In this document: piece by piece, positions 1-8,580 of the stretch
Position numbering within the stretch: position 1 is the first letter of the stretch
Layout: each line of letters starts with the position of its first letter
Source: Fimadaptatus sp050946055
Lineage (GTDB): Bacteria > Bacillota > Clostridia > Christensenellales > Aristaeellaceae
Direction of reading: 5' to 3'
Length of the DNA: 32,813 nucleotides
Assembly: GCA_050946055.1 (NCBI GenBank)
Contig: JBMNUB010000034.1
Coordinates: 1 to 32,813 of the forward strand
Notes under the pieces: generated by a model
Told to the model about the DNA's origin: nothing
Seen by the model: the letters and a program-made list of their open reading frames with translations, nothing else
Databases searched by the model: none
Position numbers and translations under genes: made by a program

Positions 1-252
1 GTGAAGCGTGCGATGCATATGCCGGGAACGAAGCATGCGAGTGTGAATCCGATAGTGAAGCGTGCGATGCATATGCCGAGAACGAAGCATGCGAGTGTGA
101 ATCCGATAGTGAAGCGTGCGATGCATATGCCGGGAACGAAGCATGCGAGTGTGAATCCGATAGTGAAGCGTGTGATGCATATGCCGGGAACGAAGCATGC
201 GAGTGTGAATCCGATAGTGAAGCATGCGATGCATATGCCGAGAACGAAGCAT
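1..252. repeat. 54-bp in-frame tandem repeat, about 4.7 copies
   Basis: Units start at 1, 55, 109, 163 and 217. The copies differ by single bases (for example CCGGGAACG versus CCGAGAACG), and the fifth degrades after about base 252. A period of 54 keeps the reading frame, which fits expansion inside a coding sequence rather than a CRISPR array, since there are no variable spacers. The array may continue left of the window. Confidence 0.9.
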
Positions 253-404
253 CCAATGTTGAAACCGAATGCGAAGCATCCGAGCCTAAAGCCGAGTGCG
301 CCGCGCCCGAGCACAACTCCAGCCCGACGGTTATCTGCATAGATGCGGATGAGATAGATCTGGGCATGAACGCATGGCGCAGGGACGACGAAGGGCGCAT
401 GTGA
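3..404 (+). CDS. Acidic Cys-containing tandem-repeat protein, 3' part (partial)
   Basis: This frame has no start codon before its late part, so the protein begins outside the window. About four and a half copies of an 18-residue unit (EACDAYAGNEACECESDS and variants) come first. A non-repeat tail follows, with VICIDADEIDLG and ending RRDDEGRM. Each full unit carries three Cys and many Asp/Glu. The frame was preferred over the frame starting at base 1 because its unique C-terminus has the codon habits of the chromosome (ATA for Ile, GC-ending codons). It also runs on to a stop 27 bases before the ribosome site and ATG of the next gene. The base-1 frame gives a Lys/Pro/Met/His-rich product and stops earlier. 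No family is recognised; metal binding or a surface repeat region is a guess from composition. Confidence 0.55.
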   Translation, partial: EACDAYAGNEACECESDSEACDAYAENEACECESDSEACDAYAGNEACECESDSEACDAYAGNEACECESDSEACDAYAENEASNVETECEASEPKAECAAPEHNSSPTVICIDADEIDLGMNAWRRDDEGRM

Positions 405-431
405 CCGCAATCCGGAAGGAGGATTGACACT

Positions 432-959
432 ATGACGGAGCTGTATCACGTCGTTACCGGCAGGATGATGGAGCAGGGACAGCTGCTCAAGCTGGATGAC
501 GAGCATCCCAACGGCGTGTGTCTGCGCGTTAGGGCGCTTGAGCGGCTGGAGCGCGGCGAAGACCCGGGCGAACTTGGCGAACTGATACGCGGCGATGTGG
601 AGCGCTGGAAGTGTGTGGCGCGGCGTGAGGAGGCGCTGGAGCGCGTGCGCCTGAGCGAGTTCCCCGAGCATCCTTCGCGGCTGTGCTGCCTGTACGCATC
701 GCGCACGCTGGATGAGGCGCGCAGCTGGGCAAGCTACTTCAGCGAGCTTGGGCGCGATGTGCTGGCGATAGTGCGGCTCAAGGCGCTGGGCAGCGTGTTC
801 ACCGGCGATGCCTGCAACTGCTTTGACGGCACGGGCGATAGGGCAACCGATGACGAGCTGGCACGCCGGTACTGGCTTGCGCTTCCCACCGGCAAGCCGG
901 TCATGGAGACGCTGGTAGCGGGAGATACGCTGGTCGATGAGATAATAGAGCGCTTTTGA
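432..959 (+). CDS. DUF2441-like protein
   Basis: A 175-residue cytoplasmic protein without signal peptide or membrane segments. The pattern YHVVTGR near the N-terminus, then DDEHPNGV, EHPSRLCCLYASRTLDEA in the middle and GSVFTGDACNCFDG, matches what I remember of the DUF2441 family (small bacterial proteins of unknown function, about 160-180 residues). The ATG is preceded by GGAAGGAGG at 9-nt spacing. It follows the repeat protein by 27 nt on the same strand, so the two may be co-transcribed. A relationship of this family to ADP-ribosyltransferase folds is possible (the YAS-like core motif) but I cannot establish it from sequence alone. Function unknown. Confidence 0.75.
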   Translation: MTELYHVVTGRMMEQGQLLKLDDEHPNGVCLRVRALERLERGEDPGELGELIRGDVERWKCVARREEALERVRLSEFPEHPSRLCCLYASRTLDEARSWASYFSELGRDVLAIVRLKALGSVFTGDACNCFDGTGDRATDDELARRYWLALPTGKPVMETLVAGDTLVDEIIERF

Positions 960-1181
960 GAGGGAAAATGCAGTATATACGACCTCGGCTCACCTGAAAG
1001 TTGATTTGTCACGCAAGCAGCTGAGATGTCAGCCCCGCGATGCAAGCAGCCCTGCGTGCGCCGGGACAGCTTCCACCCTGAACCATCCATGCTGCACTAG
1101 TGGCAACTCATCCGGCGCTTAAGCCGTTAATTCACTTGTAGTGGGGGAAAGGGCGGCTAATTCTGCACATGATATGATAAC

Positions 1182-1225
1182 AAGATGGTCCGCTCCCGAA
1201 ATGGCTTCGTGGAGCGGACCATCTT
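1182..1225. terminator. Long hairpin between convergent genes
   Basis: A perfect 15-bp inverted repeat (1182-1196 with 1211-1225), and the loop can pair a further 4 bp (CGAA with TTCG). It lies between the 3' ends of the DUF2441-like gene (+) and nadE (-), and its arms begin AA and end TT. It probably serves as a bidirectional terminator. The rest of 960-1268 shows no supported gene. Confidence 0.75.
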
Positions 1226-1268
1226 ATTATTCTCAATATGGCGCTATCTGTGGACGCTTTCCTGAGCA

Positions 1269-3179
1269 TCATTCTAGCTCATCGACTTCCCTGAGCCAAA
1301 GCTCGGCACAGGCATCCGACGGCAGGCGCAGATCGCCGCGCGGCGACAGCGCAACCGAGCCTATCTTGGGGCCGTCCGGCAGACAGGAACGCTTGAACTG
1401 CTGCTGGAAGAAGCGCCGGTAGAACGTGCGCAGCCACTTGAGTATGGTCGCGCGGTCATAGGTGCCGCCCAGCGCGTGCAGCGCCAGACGGAATACCTTG
1501 CGCGGCGGACAGCACCAGCGCAGCGCATGGTAGATGAAGAAGTCGTGCAGCTCATACGGCCCCACCAGATCCTCTGTCACCTGCGCTATCTCGCCGTCGC
1601 GCGCAGGCAGCAGCTCCGGGCTGACGGGCGTGGCCAGTATGTCCATGAGCGTGTCGCGCAACTCGCCTTCGCCCGCAGCATCGGCTTCATAGCGCACTAT
1701 GTGCCTTATCAACGTCTTGGGTATCGAGGCATTCACGCCGTACATGGACATGTGGTCGCCGTTGTACGTGGCCCAGCCCAGCACAAGCTCGCTCAGATCG
1801 CCGGTGCCTACCACCATGCCGCCCGTGCGGTTGGCAACGTCCATAAGCACCTGCGTGCGCTCGCGCGCCTGAGAGTTCTCGTAAGTCACGTCATGCACGT
1901 CTTCGCTCTGACCTATGTCCGCAAAGTGCTGGCGCACGGATGCCGATATGTCTATGCGCATGGGCGTTGCTCCCACAAGCTCGGTCATGCGCTCGGCATT
2001 GGTGCGCGTGCGCACGGTGGTGCCAAAGCAGGGCATGGTTATCGACAGCACATCGGTGCGCGGACGCCCCAGCATGTCCATGGCGCGCACCGCTACCAGC
2101 AGCGCAAGGCAGGAATCCAATCCGCCCGATATGCCCACGACCGCCGTGCGCGCATGCGCGTGCTCCAGCCGCTTGGCAAGCCCGGCAGCCTGCATGCGCA
2201 GTATGCTCTTGCACAGCTCGGCGCGCGCGCAGTCGCCATCGGGTATGAACGGATGCGCGGACACATCTCGGGTAAGCTCGGTGCGCTGCATGCTCATGTG
2301 GAAGGATATCTCGCTGTATCCTTCGGGCGCGCTCTCGAACATGTGCATGCGCCTGCGCTCGTACATGAGCCGCTGAAGGTCTATCTCACTTACCGTCATG
2401 CCGTTTTCAAACAGCGCGCTCTCGGCAAGTATTGTGCCGTTTTCGCATATGATGTCATGCCCGGCAAATACCATGTCGGTCGTGGACTCGCCGTCGCCCG
2501 CGTCTGAGTATATATAGCCCGCCGCCAATGAGCCGCTCTTGGCCTTTATGAGCGTGCGCCGGTAATCCGCCTTGCCCACGGTCTCATTGGAGGCGGATAG
2601 ATTGCATATTATGCTCGCGCCCGCCGCCGCCAGTCCGACCGAAGGCGTGTCGGGAGACCAGAGGTCCTCGCATATCTCCGCGCCTATCGCCAGCTCCGGC
2701 ATCTCCGCGCAGCGCAGCAATAGCTTGCTGCCAAACGGCACATAGCTGCCCGCGAACATTATGTGGCCGCATTCGCCGGCGGGCGGCGCAAAGTACCTGC
2801 GCTCATAGAACTCGCCGTAGTTGGGCAGATGCGTCTTTGGTATGAAGGCCAGCACGCTGCCGCGATGCACAGCCGCCGCACAGTTGTACACGTTGCCGCG
2901 CACACTCACGGGCAATCCTACCATGGTGATCATGTCAAGCGAGGCGCTTGCGGCTGTTATGCGCTCCAGCGCGCGCATTGCGCCGTTCAGCAGCGCGTCG
3001 TGCATGAACAGATCGCCGCAGGTATAACCGGTCAGGCACAGCTCGGGCAGCACGAGAATGCGCACACCGGCGCGCGCGGCCTGCTCCATGGCAGCTATTA
3101 TCGCACCGGCATTGAAGTCAACATCGGCCACCCGTATGCGCGGCGTGGCCGCAGCCACCTTTATAAAGCCATCGTACAT
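1269..3179 (-). CDS. nadE: Glutamine-dependent NAD(+) synthase
   Basis: A 636-residue protein, the usual size for the two-domain enzyme. It amidates nicotinic acid adenine dinucleotide to NAD+ using ammonia released from glutamine, in the cytoplasm. The N-terminal nitrilase-type glutaminase domain shows the catalytic triad context: Glu46 in VLPELCLTGY, the Lys in IPKTHLPNYGEF and the nucleophilic Cys in GAEICEDLW. The C-terminal synthetase domain has the ATP-binding PP-loop GISGGLDSCLAL and downstream GTGDLSELVLGW. The start ATG has GGAGGG upstream, and the stop of the GNAT gene lies 15 nt before it. The two therefore form a minus-strand operon, with nadE second. The long open frames on the opposite strand here are shadows. 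Confidence 0.96.
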   Translation of the reverse strand: MYDGFIKVAAATPRIRVADVDFNAGAIIAAMEQAARAGVRILVLPELCLTGYTCGDLFMHDALLNGAMRALERITAASASLDMITMVGLPVSVRGNVYNCAAAVHRGSVLAFIPKTHLPNYGEFYERRYFAPPAGECGHIMFAGSYVPFGSKLLLRCAEMPELAIGAEICEDLWSPDTPSVGLAAAGASIICNLSASNETVGKADYRRTLIKAKSGSLAAGYIYSDAGDGESTTDMVFAGHDIICENGTILAESALFENGMTVSEIDLQRLMYERRRMHMFESAPEGYSEISFHMSMQRTELTRDVSAHPFIPDGDCARAELCKSILRMQAAGLAKRLEHAHARTAVVGISGGLDSCLALLVAVRAMDMLGRPRTDVLSITMPCFGTTVRTRTNAERMTELVGATPMRIDISASVRQHFADIGQSEDVHDVTYENSQARERTQVLMDVANRTGGMVVGTGDLSELVLGWATYNGDHMSMYGVNASIPKTLIRHIVRYEADAAGEGELRDTLMDILATPVSPELLPARDGEIAQVTEDLVGPYELHDFFIYHALRWCCPPRKVFRLALHALGGTYDRATILKWLRTFYRRFFQQQFKRSCLPDGPKIGSVALSPRGDLRLPSDACAELWLREVDELE

Positions 3180-3194
3180 AACGCCATCCCTCCG

Positions 3195-3791
3195 TCAGTA
3201 TCTCATAGCGCCCGCGTTAAGGCCATGGCGGCGCATGTAGTCGTCGCGCAGTATCGCATAGAGCGCCACGTCAACATAGCGCCCCTTGTTGTACAGCCGT
3301 CCGCGCACGCAGCCTTCATACAGCATGCCGCACTTGGCCATGACCCGGCCCGAGGCGGGATTGTCCACCTCATGCTGCGCCTCTATGCGGTGCAGCCCCA
3401 AATCGACAAAGCCCTCTTCCAGCACGGCGTTTAGCGCTTCGCTCATTATGCCCTTGTTCCAATACTGGCGCGCCAGCGAATAGCCTACCTCGGCCGAATT
3501 GTGGTCGCGGTTTATCCACATGAAGCCTATCGTGCCTATCAGGCGGTGCGTCTCCTTCAGCTCAATGCCCCAGCTGGCGGGCTGATCCTGCCGGTACTGG
3601 CGCAGCGCATACCTTAGATATCCCCGCGATTCGCTCACTGAGGTGTGCGCGTCCCACAGCACATGGCGCGCCACTTCAGGGTCGCGGCTGTACTCATACA
3701 TGTCCTGCGCGTCGGTCATGCGCAGTTTGCGCAGCAGCAGCCGCCCGGTCTCCAGCTCGGGCAGCTCGTGGAAGAATCCATCGACGTTCAT
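3195..3791 (-). CDS. GNAT family N-acetyltransferase (RimJ/RimL type)
   Basis: A protein of 198 residues from the chosen start. The open frame extends 21 codons upstream to another ATG (3854), but that one lacks a ribosome site, whereas the ATG at 3791 has GGGAGG six bases before it. The N-terminal LETGRLLLRKLRMTDA and the later GTIGFMWINRDHNSAEVGYSL, then RIEAQHEVDNPASGRVMAKCGMLYEG, follow the RimJ/RimL acetyltransferase pattern with acetyl-CoA as donor. The substrate (ribosomal protein N-terminus, amino acid or small molecule) cannot be told. It overlaps the nadE ribosome site region and is probably co-transcribed with nadE. Confidence 0.9.
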   Translation of the reverse strand: MNVDGFFHELPELETGRLLLRKLRMTDAQDMYEYSRDPEVARHVLWDAHTSVSESRGYLRYALRQYRQDQPASWGIELKETHRLIGTIGFMWINRDHNSAEVGYSLARQYWNKGIMSEALNAVLEEGFVDLGLHRIEAQHEVDNPASGRVMAKCGMLYEGCVRGRLYNKGRYVDVALYAILRDDYMRRHGLNAGAMRY

Positions 3792-4217
3792 AGGCAGCCT
3801 CCCGCCCGGCGCGCCGCGCCGCAGCGAGCCGCCGAATCTTAGCTTTTTTATCATATCTCAACCCGCGCAGGCGCGCACCATGACGCGCCGCGCCCATGTC
3901 GCGCACGCATGCCCAGCGGCGCATATAATGCGAACATAGTCTGCGCTAAGCGCGCGCCTGTCATTCGCTTAAGAAGCTAATCTGCACACTGGCTCTGCGG
4001 CATGCCCGCTGCGCCTGCGCAAGGTAAGCCCGCGCAATGCACCCTTTGACAGGGCGCCCGTTAAGCGCCCGTGCATGGGGCACCGCAGTGCCGGTAAATA
4101 TCGATATCCCCGCGTGCTTACCGCCCTGCGCCGGGGATTTGCACGCTGTCTGGCCGCAGCGTGCATCTGGCAGGGCAGCGCCTGAATATGCCTGCGCATT
4201 GCAAAGCGCGTCCGCCG
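3792..4217. other. Intergenic region between GNAT gene and GH2-like gene
   Basis: About 430 bases, GC-rich, with no supported gene; the open frames here have no ribosome sites and read as shadows. Two inverted repeats stand out: 4052-4057 with 4065-4070 (GGGCGC/GCGCCC) and a 9-bp stem 4140-4148 with 4157-4165. The latter sits inside further complementary flanks and may end transcription of the GH2-like gene on the minus strand, though it lacks a clear U-run. Confidence 0.5.
4140..4165 (-). terminator. Hairpin downstream of the GH2-like gene
   Basis: TGCACGCTG at 4140-4148 pairs with CAGCGTGCA at 4157-4165 around an 8-base loop. On the minus strand it is followed by AAATCCCC rather than a U-tract, so its role as terminator is only probable. 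Confidence 0.4.
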
Positions 4218-6020
4218 TCACCCGTTCACATCCGAATACGCGAACACGTTTACACCCTCGCACAAGAGCAGCTTTGCGCTCTCGCCGGGCAACAGCGCGC
4301 TGCCGCCATCCGCGCGCACCACGCCCAGCGCCAGCACATCGGAGGCGTTTGTGAACGCGCCGCCTTCGCGCTTTACTTGCGCCATGGGCAGGCGCGTCAG
4401 CGCTTCCAGCTCGCATTCGCCGCGCAACAGTATGGGGTGGTCGCGCACGAACTCGCGCTCGCTTCCGTTCCAGCCGCTCACGCGCAGCAGATACGCTCCG
4501 CATTCGCCGCCCGTCACGAAGGTGAGTTCGCCTGCGCGGCCTGCGTCGCCCTTGAACTCTACGCGCGTCAGCATGCGCCCGGCGCTGTCGAACAGCTCGG
4601 CGCGCACGCGCTCATAGCCGCCGCGCACCAATATCGGGCAATTTACCTCGGAGCCGGGCGAAAACGATATCCCGCTCAACTGTGCATGTACGCCGCGCGC
4701 CTGCCATGCCGACTTGAGCGCAAAGTAGGCCGGGCGCGGCTCGCCCTCGTCAAACAGATCGGGCGAGGCTATGCGTCCGTATCCTCCGCCTATGTCAAAG
4801 GCCGCATGGACGTCGCTCTCGGCGGCGCGCGCCACCGTCTCGGCCTGCAAAAAGCGCATTATTTGGCTCAGCCGCATTATGTCGCCCGGCAGACAGCCGC
4901 CCAGCAGCGCCTCGGGATGCATGTCCAGCACCTCTTGGCCGCCCAGCGCGCGCAGCGCTATCTCGGGAATGGGGCGCTCGGGGGCGGGGATATCGCGCAT
5001 GCCAATGGCGCGCGTCCATACAGGCTCGGGCAAGCCGCAGCAAATGCAGGCGTGCGGCGCGCACGCATCGTGCGTGCATACCAGCGCGCCCGCTTCGTCG
5101 GCGCGGCGCAGAAACTCCTCGGGCAGGAACGTATCCTTGCGCGCAAAGAAGCAGCGCACGCCCGCGTCCAGCAGCAGCTCCAGCCGCCGCCCGGCACATT
5201 CGCCGTCGTTCAGCGCTATGGCATGATCGATTTGGGCCGCCTGCCCGCCTGCAGCGCTCTCGCCGGATGCGCCGCCCTCCGGAAGGGAGTTTGCGCCCGC
5301 GGCATCGATGCGCTTATAGCGCGCGGCAATCCAGCCCGTGCGCCCATCGCATTCATCGCCCGCGCGCAGCACAGTGAGGTTCACCCGCAGGGGCGCTTCG
5401 TCCAGGCCGGCGCTCAGCACATGCTCCAGCGCGGCAGACCGCGCGCCCAGCTGCTCCTCGAACTCCTGCACGCCCAGCGATTCCCCGCCGCGCGATAGCC
5501 CGTATCGAAACAGATATCGCCCGGCGGCATGTGCGCTCACCTCTGTGCGCGCCGCTATGCCGAAGGGATGAGCGTCCAGCGCCAGCGCGCGAATGTGCAG
5601 GCTCCAGCAGCCGCGCAGGGCAATGCTGCCGGCTATGCCGCGCACCTCGCCGGGTGCAAACTCAAACCGCAGCGCATTAACGCCCGCACGCACCCATTCC
5701 GTTATGTCCAGCGCCAGCGCGCCCCCTGAGAACGCGCCCGCACATGCGCCGTTTACGAATATGCGCCCGCTGCCCAGCAGCCACTCGCACTCAATGTACG
5801 TGCGCTCGCTGCTCCAGCCGTCCGGCGTGAACGTTCCTTCCAGCGAAAATGTGCGGTTGTACGCCCATTCGCCTTCCAGCGCACCCATGCCGCTGAAGCG
5901 CGATGTGAGCAGACCTGCTTCGGTGAGCGCATGGTTTATGGTATAGGGCGCGCTGACCTCGCAGGGCGCTATGCCCTCGCCGCTCAGCCTGAATGCCGGT
6001 TCCAGCTTCATCGTGCGCAT
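4218..6020 (-). CDS. GH2-like glycoside hydrolase homologue with degenerate catalytic domain
   Basis: A 600-residue product from ATG 6020, which has AGGAGG seven bases upstream; the open frame runs on into pyrE antisense but that part is not real. Residues about 45-125 resemble the N-terminal sugar-binding beta-sandwich of family 2 hydrolases (WAYNRTFSL, GSGRIFVNGACAG, DITEWVRAGVNALRFEF). Residues about 385-440 (SQIMRFLQAETVARAA and PRPAYFALKSAW) resemble the end of the beta-mannosidase-type barrel. The stretch between is short: the usual acid/base motif W-x-x-x-NE appears only as CICCGLPEP around Glu332, and no second Glu motif is clear. The protein may be an altered hydrolase or a carbohydrate-binding pseudoenzyme. 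It lacks a signal peptide, so it is probably cytoplasmic. It lies 206 bases downstream of pyrE. Confidence 0.6.
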   Translation of the reverse strand: MRTMKLEPAFRLSGEGIAPCEVSAPYTINHALTEAGLLTSRFSGMGALEGEWAYNRTFSLEGTFTPDGWSSERTYIECEWLLGSGRIFVNGACAGAFSGGALALDITEWVRAGVNALRFEFAPGEVRGIAGSIALRGCWSLHIRALALDAHPFGIAARTEVSAHAAGRYLFRYGLSRGGESLGVQEFEEQLGARSAALEHVLSAGLDEAPLRVNLTVLRAGDECDGRTGWIAARYKRIDAAGANSLPEGGASGESAAGGQAAQIDHAIALNDGECAGRRLELLLDAGVRCFFARKDTFLPEEFLRRADEAGALVCTHDACAPHACICCGLPEPVWTRAIGMRDIPAPERPIPEIALRALGGQEVLDMHPEALLGGCLPGDIMRLSQIMRFLQAETVARAAESDVHAAFDIGGGYGRIASPDLFDEGEPRPAYFALKSAWQARGVHAQLSGISFSPGSEVNCPILVRGGYERVRAELFDSAGRMLTRVEFKGDAGRAGELTFVTGGECGAYLLRVSGWNGSEREFVRDHPILLRGECELEALTRLPMAQVKREGGAFTNASDVLALGVVRADGGSALLPGESAKLLLCEGVNVFAYSDVNG

Positions 6021-6226
6021 GCGGTCGCCTCCTGTCGGGTTGGGTCGATAAAGGTGCGGGCGCGCCGCGCATGCAGCATGCGTTCGGCGCGCCGGTATGG
6101 TAAGATGGATGATGTGAGCGTGGGGCGCATGCCCGCAGATCAGAGCTGCGCCGCAGCGGCATATGCAGCGCGCGCCTGCCATGAGCTTTTGCCGCGCCGC
6201 GCAATCAGCCCGCGCTCGCAGGTGAC

Positions 6227-6898
6227 TTACTTCACGCCGTACTGCGCAAGGTAGCCCTCCATGCGCTCGCGCATGGCATCGTCTATGTACACCTTGCCGT
6301 CGATGGGGTGGTTGTGCAGCATGTCTATTATCTCGCGCGTGCTGACCAGCGAGTAGGTGGGTATGCCGAAGGTCTGCTCGACCTCCTGCACGGCGGACAG
6401 GTCGCCCTGACCGCGCTCCATGCGGTCCACGGATATGACCAGCGCGTCGATCTTCACGTCGGCGGCGGCCTTGAGCAGCGGCACGGTCTCGCGCACGGAG
6501 GTGCCGGCAGTTATGACATCCTCTATGATTATCACGTGGTCGCCGTCCTTGGGCTGCATGCCCACTATCACGCCGCCCTCGCCGTGGTCCTTGGCCTCCT
6601 TGCGGTTGAAGGCATAGCCCATGTCCACGCCGTGGTTGAGGTACAGCGCCGAGGCGCATGCCACGGAGAGCGGTATGCCCTTGTATGCCGGGCCAAACAG
6701 CAGATTGGCGCCGGTGAGGCCGTTGTCCACTATGCAGCGCGCATAGTGCTCGCCCAGCTGAGCCAGCTGAGCGCCGGTGCGGTACTTGCCGGTGTTGACG
6801 AAGTAAGGCGTCTTGCGGCCGGACTTGGCGGTAAAGTCTCCGAATGTCAGCACTCCGCTGCGCACCATGAATTCTACGAAATCGAGCTTGGCGTTCAT
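6227..6898 (-). CDS. pyrE: Orotate phosphoribosyltransferase
   Basis: A 223-residue enzyme of de novo pyrimidine synthesis, transferring phosphoribose from PRPP to orotate to give OMP. The PRPP-binding motif VIIIEDVITAGTS lies near residues 120-135, and FGPAYKGIPL and YAFNRKEAKDHGEGG are the other active-site loops of the family. The ATG is preceded by a G-rich site (GGGGGT). No other pyr gene is in the window, and the gene is separated from the MATE gene upstream by a terminator-like hairpin. Confidence 0.96.
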   Translation of the reverse strand: MNAKLDFVEFMVRSGVLTFGDFTAKSGRKTPYFVNTGKYRTGAQLAQLGEHYARCIVDNGLTGANLLFGPAYKGIPLSVACASALYLNHGVDMGYAFNRKEAKDHGEGGVIVGMQPKDGDHVIIIEDVITAGTSVRETVPLLKAAADVKIDALVISVDRMERGQGDLSAVQEVEQTFGIPTYSLVSTREIIDMLHNHPIDGKVYIDDAMRERMEGYLAQYGVK

Positions 6899-6923
6899 CG
6901 CGCATACCCCCGAATATACTTAA

Positions 6924-6959
6924 AATGCGGAACGGAGAGCATGACTCCCGTCCCGCATT
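6924..6959 (-). terminator. Hairpin after the MATE exporter gene
   Basis: AATGCGG (6924-6930) pairs with CCGCATT (6953-6959), and a shorter inner helix continues inwards. On the minus strand the stem is followed by TTTA. It lies between the MATE stop and the pyrE ribosome site. Confidence 0.6.
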
Positions 6960-6986
6960 GATGATATCATATATGAGTAAAAATTG

Positions 6987-8360
6987 CTACCGCGCCAGCC
7001 GCTTTATCCAGCGATATCTGTTGCACACTATGAATGCCGTGCCGCACTTGAGTATCTGGTCGCACTTGAGAAATATGAACACTATCACCGGATCGAGGTT
7101 CCACACGAACGCGCCCAGCAGCGACAGCGGCAGCACCAGCCCCCACATGAATATTATGTCGTTCCACATCTGCACCTTGGGGCTGCCGCCCGAGCGCACT
7201 ATGCCCGACAGCACGGCCACCTGATAGCTGGTACCCACCACGGTCACGGCCAGCACATTCATGAACTGGCGGCTCATCTGGCGCGTCTCCGGTGTAAGCT
7301 CGCTGTACATGCTGAGTATCGGCTCGCGCACGGCGTAGAGCATAATACCCGTGAATACGCCTATTATAACGAATATCACCTGCAAAGTGCGCGAATATGA
7401 CTTTACCAGCTCGCGGTCGTCGCGACCCACGGCCTTGCCTATCAGTATGCCCGCGGCGCTGGCCGAGCCGTAGCACAATACCGAGATTATCTGGAAGACC
7501 GAGTTGGCTACCGACGAGGAGGCCGTGGCGGTCACGCCCAGATGCCCCAGTATCGCGGCCTGAACCATCATGGCCGCGCCCCAGAACGCGCCGGTCAGCA
7601 TTACCGGCAATGCGGCACGCATGAAGTCGCGCGAGAGCGTCCTGTCGCGCACCAGCGCGTCGCGCGGGCGCAGCTTCAGCACGTTTTCCTTGCGCAGCAC
7701 GTACCAAAGCACTATGCAAAGCTCGACCACGCGCGCTATAAGCGTGGCCAGTGCCGCGCCGTACGTACCCATGCGCGGCATGCCCATATGACCAAATATC
7801 AGCACATAGTTGAGCGAGACGTTTATGACCAGCGTACACAGCGATATGTTCATGCCCAGCTTTACGTTCTCCACGCCGCGCAGCGCCGATACCAGCACGT
7901 TGCTCAGGCAGAATATCACGTAAGAGTAGGTCATTATGCGCATGTACTTCATGCCCTCGGCGATTACGGCCTCGTCCTGTATGAGCATGAGCATCAACTG
8001 GCGGGGGAATATCATCGTGGCAAGCATCATCAGTATGCCCGCTATCAGGCATACGCGCAGCGCTATGGCCACGACCTTCTTTATAGAAGCAACGTCCTTG
8101 CGTCCCCAGTACTGCGCGTTTAGCACCAGCATGCCTTCGCTTGCGCCGTTGACTATCATCTGCAGCAGAAACTGTATCTGATTGACCTGCGCCACGCCTG
8201 CAAGCGCGTTCTCGCTGTACTTGCCCAGCATTATGTTGTCGGCGAGGGATACGCTGGTCACTATTACGTTTTGCAGCGATATGAAGAACAGGAGCTTGAA
8301 GAACCGTGCGTAAAAGTCGCGGTCACGGGTAAAGAATTGCCGCCTGGCAGTGGTCTGCAT
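6987..8360 (-). CDS. MATE family efflux transporter
   Basis: A 457-residue integral membrane protein, with about twelve hydrophobic segments in two similar halves, the usual layout of MATE exporters driven by Na+ or H+. Family features include FISLQNVIVTSVSLADNIMLGKY near the N-terminus, GASEGMLVLNAQYWGRKD, and in the second half VMLTGAFWGAAMMVQAAILGHLG with IGKAVGRDD. The ATG at 8360 was chosen because GGAGGTG precedes it by nine bases; an ATG nine codons upstream has no such site. The substrate is unknown; it sits alone in its transcript. Confidence 0.93.
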   Translation of the reverse strand: MQTTARRQFFTRDRDFYARFFKLLFFISLQNVIVTSVSLADNIMLGKYSENALAGVAQVNQIQFLLQMIVNGASEGMLVLNAQYWGRKDVASIKKVVAIALRVCLIAGILMMLATMIFPRQLMLMLIQDEAVIAEGMKYMRIMTYSYVIFCLSNVLVSALRGVENVKLGMNISLCTLVINVSLNYVLIFGHMGMPRMGTYGAALATLIARVVELCIVLWYVLRKENVLKLRPRDALVRDRTLSRDFMRAALPVMLTGAFWGAAMMVQAAILGHLGVTATASSSVANSVFQIISVLCYGSASAAGILIGKAVGRDDRELVKSYSRTLQVIFVIIGVFTGIMLYAVREPILSMYSELTPETRQMSRQFMNVLAVTVVGTSYQVAVLSGIVRSGGSPKVQMWNDIIFMWGLVLPLSLLGAFVWNLDPVIVFIFLKCDQILKCGTAFIVCNRYRWIKRLAR

Positions 8361-8514
8361 TAGCTGACACCTCCGGCATTTTGCCACATTATACGCTGAT
8401 TTTAGCCTAAATCGACAGCCTTGTCAATGCGCAAAGCGGCCATAAAAGCCGGGCAGTAGCAGGGGCATGTTGCATTATCCGCATGCGCAGATATTCACGC
8501 TTGCGCGGGCGCGC

Positions 8515-8553
8515 AAAGCCCGCCGCCTGCGGCTTTGGCATGGGGCGGGCTTT
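8515..8553 (-). terminator. Hairpin after ttcA-like gene
   Basis: AAAGCCCGCC (8515-8524) pairs with GGCGGGCTTT (8544-8553), with a 19-base loop, just downstream of the thiolase gene stop. The stem ends in TTT on the minus strand but has no longer U-run. Confidence 0.5.
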
Positions 8554-8580
8554 CATGCCGCCGGGAGGCGGTGCGGGCGA

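Noticed and set aside
1..252. CRISPR array
   Set aside because: The 54-base units follow each other directly without spacers.
1..342. Lys/Pro/Met-rich repeat protein starting GTG at base 1
   Set aside because: Biased composition, no ribosome site visible, ends before the unique region; the frame starting at base 3 explains the same DNA better.
6021..6905. N-terminal extension of the GH2-like protein into an 895-residue frame
   Set aside because: This part is antisense-frame overlap with pyrE on the same strand in another frame; the internal ATG 6020 has AGGAGG.
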